The notes below the pieces were generated by a model. It made no database searches and had not been told where the DNA came from. It saw nothing but the letters and a program-made list of their open reading frames with translations. A stretch of DNA of 6,886 nucleotides from Candidatus Izemoplasma sp. GTDB taxonomy: Bacteria; Bacillota_I; Bacilli_A; Izemoplasmatales; Izemoplasmataceae. Within the stretch, counting starts at the first letter, position 1. Each line of letters starts with the position of its first letter. This document shows positions 5,720-6,886 of the stretch, one piece after another. The stretch covers positions 1 to 6,886 of the forward strand of contig JAIPGE010000077.1 of the NCBI GenBank assembly GCA_021736285.1, given 5' to 3'. Both the position numbers and the translations under genes were made by a program.

Positions 5720-6689
5720 GTTTGTTAAGCCAAATATTGTTCTCAGTGCGTGTATTGAACACAAACATGTTCGTTTTGATGGCACAATGATCGCTAATGA
5801 ATTTGTCAAACGGCTAGAGCCGTTTGTCCATTTTAGCTTGGTCTGTCCGGAAACCGAAATTGGCTTACCAAGTCCCCGTGAGGCATTACGACTTGTCCGG
5901 TCGGAAAAAGGCAAAGAAATCAAACTTGTGTCAAGTCAAACAGGTAAAGATCATACTGATGATATGGTTGAATTTACCAATCAATTCATTGAAGATTTAG
6001 ATGCCAACACCATTGATGGCTTTTTACTTAAAGCCAAAAGTCCAACGTGTGGGATTAATGGCGTTAAAGTGTATCATGGGACCAAAAAAGCCAATGTAGA
6101 TTCACAAAAAGTCCCTGGTTTATTCGGTGGAACCGTGGCCAAACGGTTTCCTGATTATCCGATTTCAACTGAGCGTCATATTTCTAATTTTGTGATTCGA
6201 GATCATTATTTTATTTCAATCTTTACCATGGCTAAGTTTAGAAACATAAAAGCCGATCCTAAAATGCGCCAGTTGGTTAACTTTCATACCGATAATAAAT
6301 ATTTATTTATGTCATTTGATCAAGATGACTTAAAAAGTTTGGGACAAGTGGTTGCCAATCATAATAAATTACCAACAAAAACAGTTTATGAGTTTTATGA
6401 AAAAGGATTACGAAAACTTTTAAAAATAGCACCAGATAAATCACACCGCGTGAATGTGTATACCCATATGTATGGTTATTTTAAAGGGAAAATATCCGAG
6501 AAAGAAAAAGAATTATTCTTTGAAACACTCAATGATTATCAAAATGATAAAGTGCCTTACACCAGCGTATTAACACTGTTGTTAGGATATGCGGTACGAT
6601 TTGATGAAGATTATTTACTTGATCAAACAATTTTCCGACCATATCCTAAAGATTTATTACAAGTTGCTGACAGTGGTAAACAGTTATAA
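5712..6689 (+). CDS. rudS: DUF523-DUF1722 fusion protein, probable tRNA 4-thiouridine desulfidase (RudS type)
   Basis: The 325-residue protein has two domains. Residues about 7-150 are the DUF523/TudS domain, a thiouracil desulfurase that carries a [4Fe-4S] cluster on three Cys. All three are present: Cys14 in LSACIE, Cys45 in VCPETEIGLPSPR, and Cys113 in SPTCG, with the nearby Glu47 and Ser110 that fit the catalytic set. Residues about 185-312 are DUF1722 (YbgA): LVNFHTDNKYLFM (188-200), LGQVVA (210-215), VNVYTHMYGYFKG (247-259), and a C-terminal DQTIFRPYPKDLL (304-316). Proteins of this exact two-domain layout, named RudS, remove sulfur from 4-thiouridine in tRNA, with DUF1722 helping to bind tRNA. 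The N-terminal motif usually reads SxCL; here Ile follows the Cys. The start overlaps the photolyase gene by 8 bases, implying translational coupling, and DUF1722 genes next to photolyase are known, for example ybgA-phr in E. coli. The family assignment is strong; the substrate is by homology only. Confidence 0.9.
   Translation: MSKFVKPNIVLSACIEHKHVRFDGTMIANEFVKRLEPFVHFSLVCPETEIGLPSPREALRLVRSEKGKEIKLVSSQTGKDHTDDMVEFTNQFIEDLDANTIDGFLLKAKSPTCGINGVKVYHGTKKANVDSQKVPGLFGGTVAKRFPDYPISTERHISNFVIRDHYFISIFTMAKFRNIKADPKMRQLVNFHTDNKYLFMSFDQDDLKSLGQVVANHNKLPTKTVYEFYEKGLRKLLKIAPDKSHRVNVYTHMYGYFKGKISEKEKELFFETLNDYQNDKVPYTSVLTLLLGYAVRFDEDYLLDQTIFRPYPKDLLQVADSGKQL
5807..5826. repeat. Near-perfect hairpin within the rudS-like gene
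   Basis: CAAACGGCT (5807-5815) and AGCCGTTTG (5818-5826) are reverse complements separated by two bases, giving an 8-bp stem with a 4-base loop in RNA. It encodes part of residues 32-39 of the protein. No T-run follows. Confidence 0.4.
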
Positions 6690-6692
6690 CAT

Positions 6693-6721
6693 CAACGCAT
6701 CTTTTCTGATGCGTTGTTTTA
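6693..6721 (+). terminator. Intrinsic terminator of the five-gene operon
   Basis: A 9-bp perfect stem (CAACGCATC at 6693-6701, GATGCGTTG at 6708-6716) with a 6-base loop is followed by TTTTATTAT. It starts 3 bases after the stop codon of the last operon gene and is the first clear terminator after the one at 1262-1290. Confidence 0.9.
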
Positions 6722-6742
6722 TTATAGAAATTATGTTTTACG

Positions 6743-6751
6743 TGCTATAAT
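6743..6751 (+). promoter_or_regulatory. Extended -10 promoter of the last gene
   Basis: TGCTATAAT is a perfect extended -10 element (TGn plus TATAAT at 6746-6751). The best -35 candidate, TTATAG at 6722-6727 with 18-base spacing, is poor, as is common when the TG extension is present. Transcription would start near 6758, inside the palindrome at 6754-6765. Confidence 0.65.
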
Positions 6752-6753
6752 AT

Positions 6754-6765
6754 AATTGTACAATT
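6754..6765. promoter_or_regulatory. 12-base palindrome over the expected transcription start (operator candidate)
   Basis: AATTGTACAATT is a perfect 12-base palindrome beginning 3 bases after the -10 box. A protein bound there would block transcription. Palindromes of this size in AT-rich DNA can arise by chance, so the role is only suggested by position. Confidence 0.3.
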
Positions 6766-6785
6766 GAAAAGTGAGGTAGTTAACT

Positions 6786-6886
6786 ATGTTTAAAATGAAA
6801 GATAAATTTTATGATTTCCTTTTAAATGTGACTTCTTTAAGTCGTGTGATAACATTTATAATAATTGGAGTGTTAATCCCGTTTAC
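6786..6886 (+). CDS. Start of a probable membrane or exported protein (3' end outside window)
   Basis: Only the first 33 codons are visible and the frame is still open at the window end. The ribosome binding site GAGG (6773-6776) ends 9 bases before the ATG, and a strong promoter lies 35 bases further up. The N-terminus has several Lys (MFKMKDKFYDF), then a polar stretch with Arg20, then a hydrophobic run from about residue 21 (VITFIIIGVLIPF). That is the pattern of a first transmembrane helix or an uncleaved signal anchor with its N-terminus inside. No lipobox Cys is seen in the part available. I do not recognise the family. The gene is a separate transcription unit from the operon before it. 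Confidence 0.65.
   Translation, partial: MFKMKDKFYDFLLNVTSLSRVITFIIIGVLIPF

Noticed and set aside
4798..5923. Minus-strand open frames opposite the photolyase and rudS-like genes
   Set aside because: They are shadows of conserved coding sequence on the plus strand.
1..6886. Mobile elements, CRISPR arrays, tRNA or rRNA genes, B12 riboswitch
   Set aside because: No transposase or integrase frame, no spaced direct repeats, no tRNA cloverleaf and no B12-box-like leader were seen; the gaps between genes are all under 130 bases.

Overview
The window is AT-rich bacterial DNA with tightly packed genes, all on the + strand. Shine-Dalgarno sequences are good, terminators are hairpins followed by T-runs, and -10 boxes are near-consensus. 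This fits a low-GC Gram-positive lineage (Firmicutes, or a Tenericutes-type group that keeps the standard code). TGA ends the DAK/DegV gene and every Trp codon is TGG, so genetic code 4 of the Mycoplasma type is unlikely. The genus cannot be fixed from the sequence; Acholeplasma/Izemoplasma-like or Erysipelotrichia-like bacteria are guesses.

Layout. (1) 2-472: the C-terminal end of an ABC-2 type transporter permease, cut by the window start. (2) 602-1261: a small FAD/NAD(P)-binding reductase of the ferredoxin-NADP reductase fold with its own promoter and a strong terminator (1262-1290). (3) 1346-6689: five genes in one direction with gaps of 56, 8, 20 and -8 bases, read as one operon from a promoter at 1267-1296 to a terminator at 6693-6721. 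They encode a nucleoside phosphorylase-like protein, a DAK2-DegV fusion that looks like a single-chain fatty acid kinase (FakA kinase plus FakB-type lipid-binding domain), a PduO-type ATP:cob(I)alamin adenosyltransferase, a class II CPD photolyase, and a DUF523-DUF1722 protein matching the RudS type of tRNA 4-thiouridine desulfidase. (4) 6786 to the end: the start of a probable membrane or exported protein with its own promoter and a palindrome over the expected transcription start.

How the genes may work together. The last two operon genes overlap by 8 bases and make a coherent light-damage pair. Photolyase repairs UV dimers in DNA with visible light, and a RudS-type enzyme removes s4U, the near-UV-absorbing base of tRNA. 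Just upstream is the enzyme that makes adenosylcobalamin, which is both a radical-enzyme cofactor and the chromophore of CarH/LitR light-sensing repressors. No such repressor lies in the window, so that link is inference. The fatty acid kinase fusion and the nucleoside enzyme are salvage functions; their link to the light genes is not obvious.

The points most worth following are the photolyase-RudS coupling, the one-chain fatty acid kinase, a photolyase in which the distal Trp of the class II electron-transfer chain appears to be Phe, and a phosphorylase-fold protein whose phosphate-binding residues appear to be replaced.
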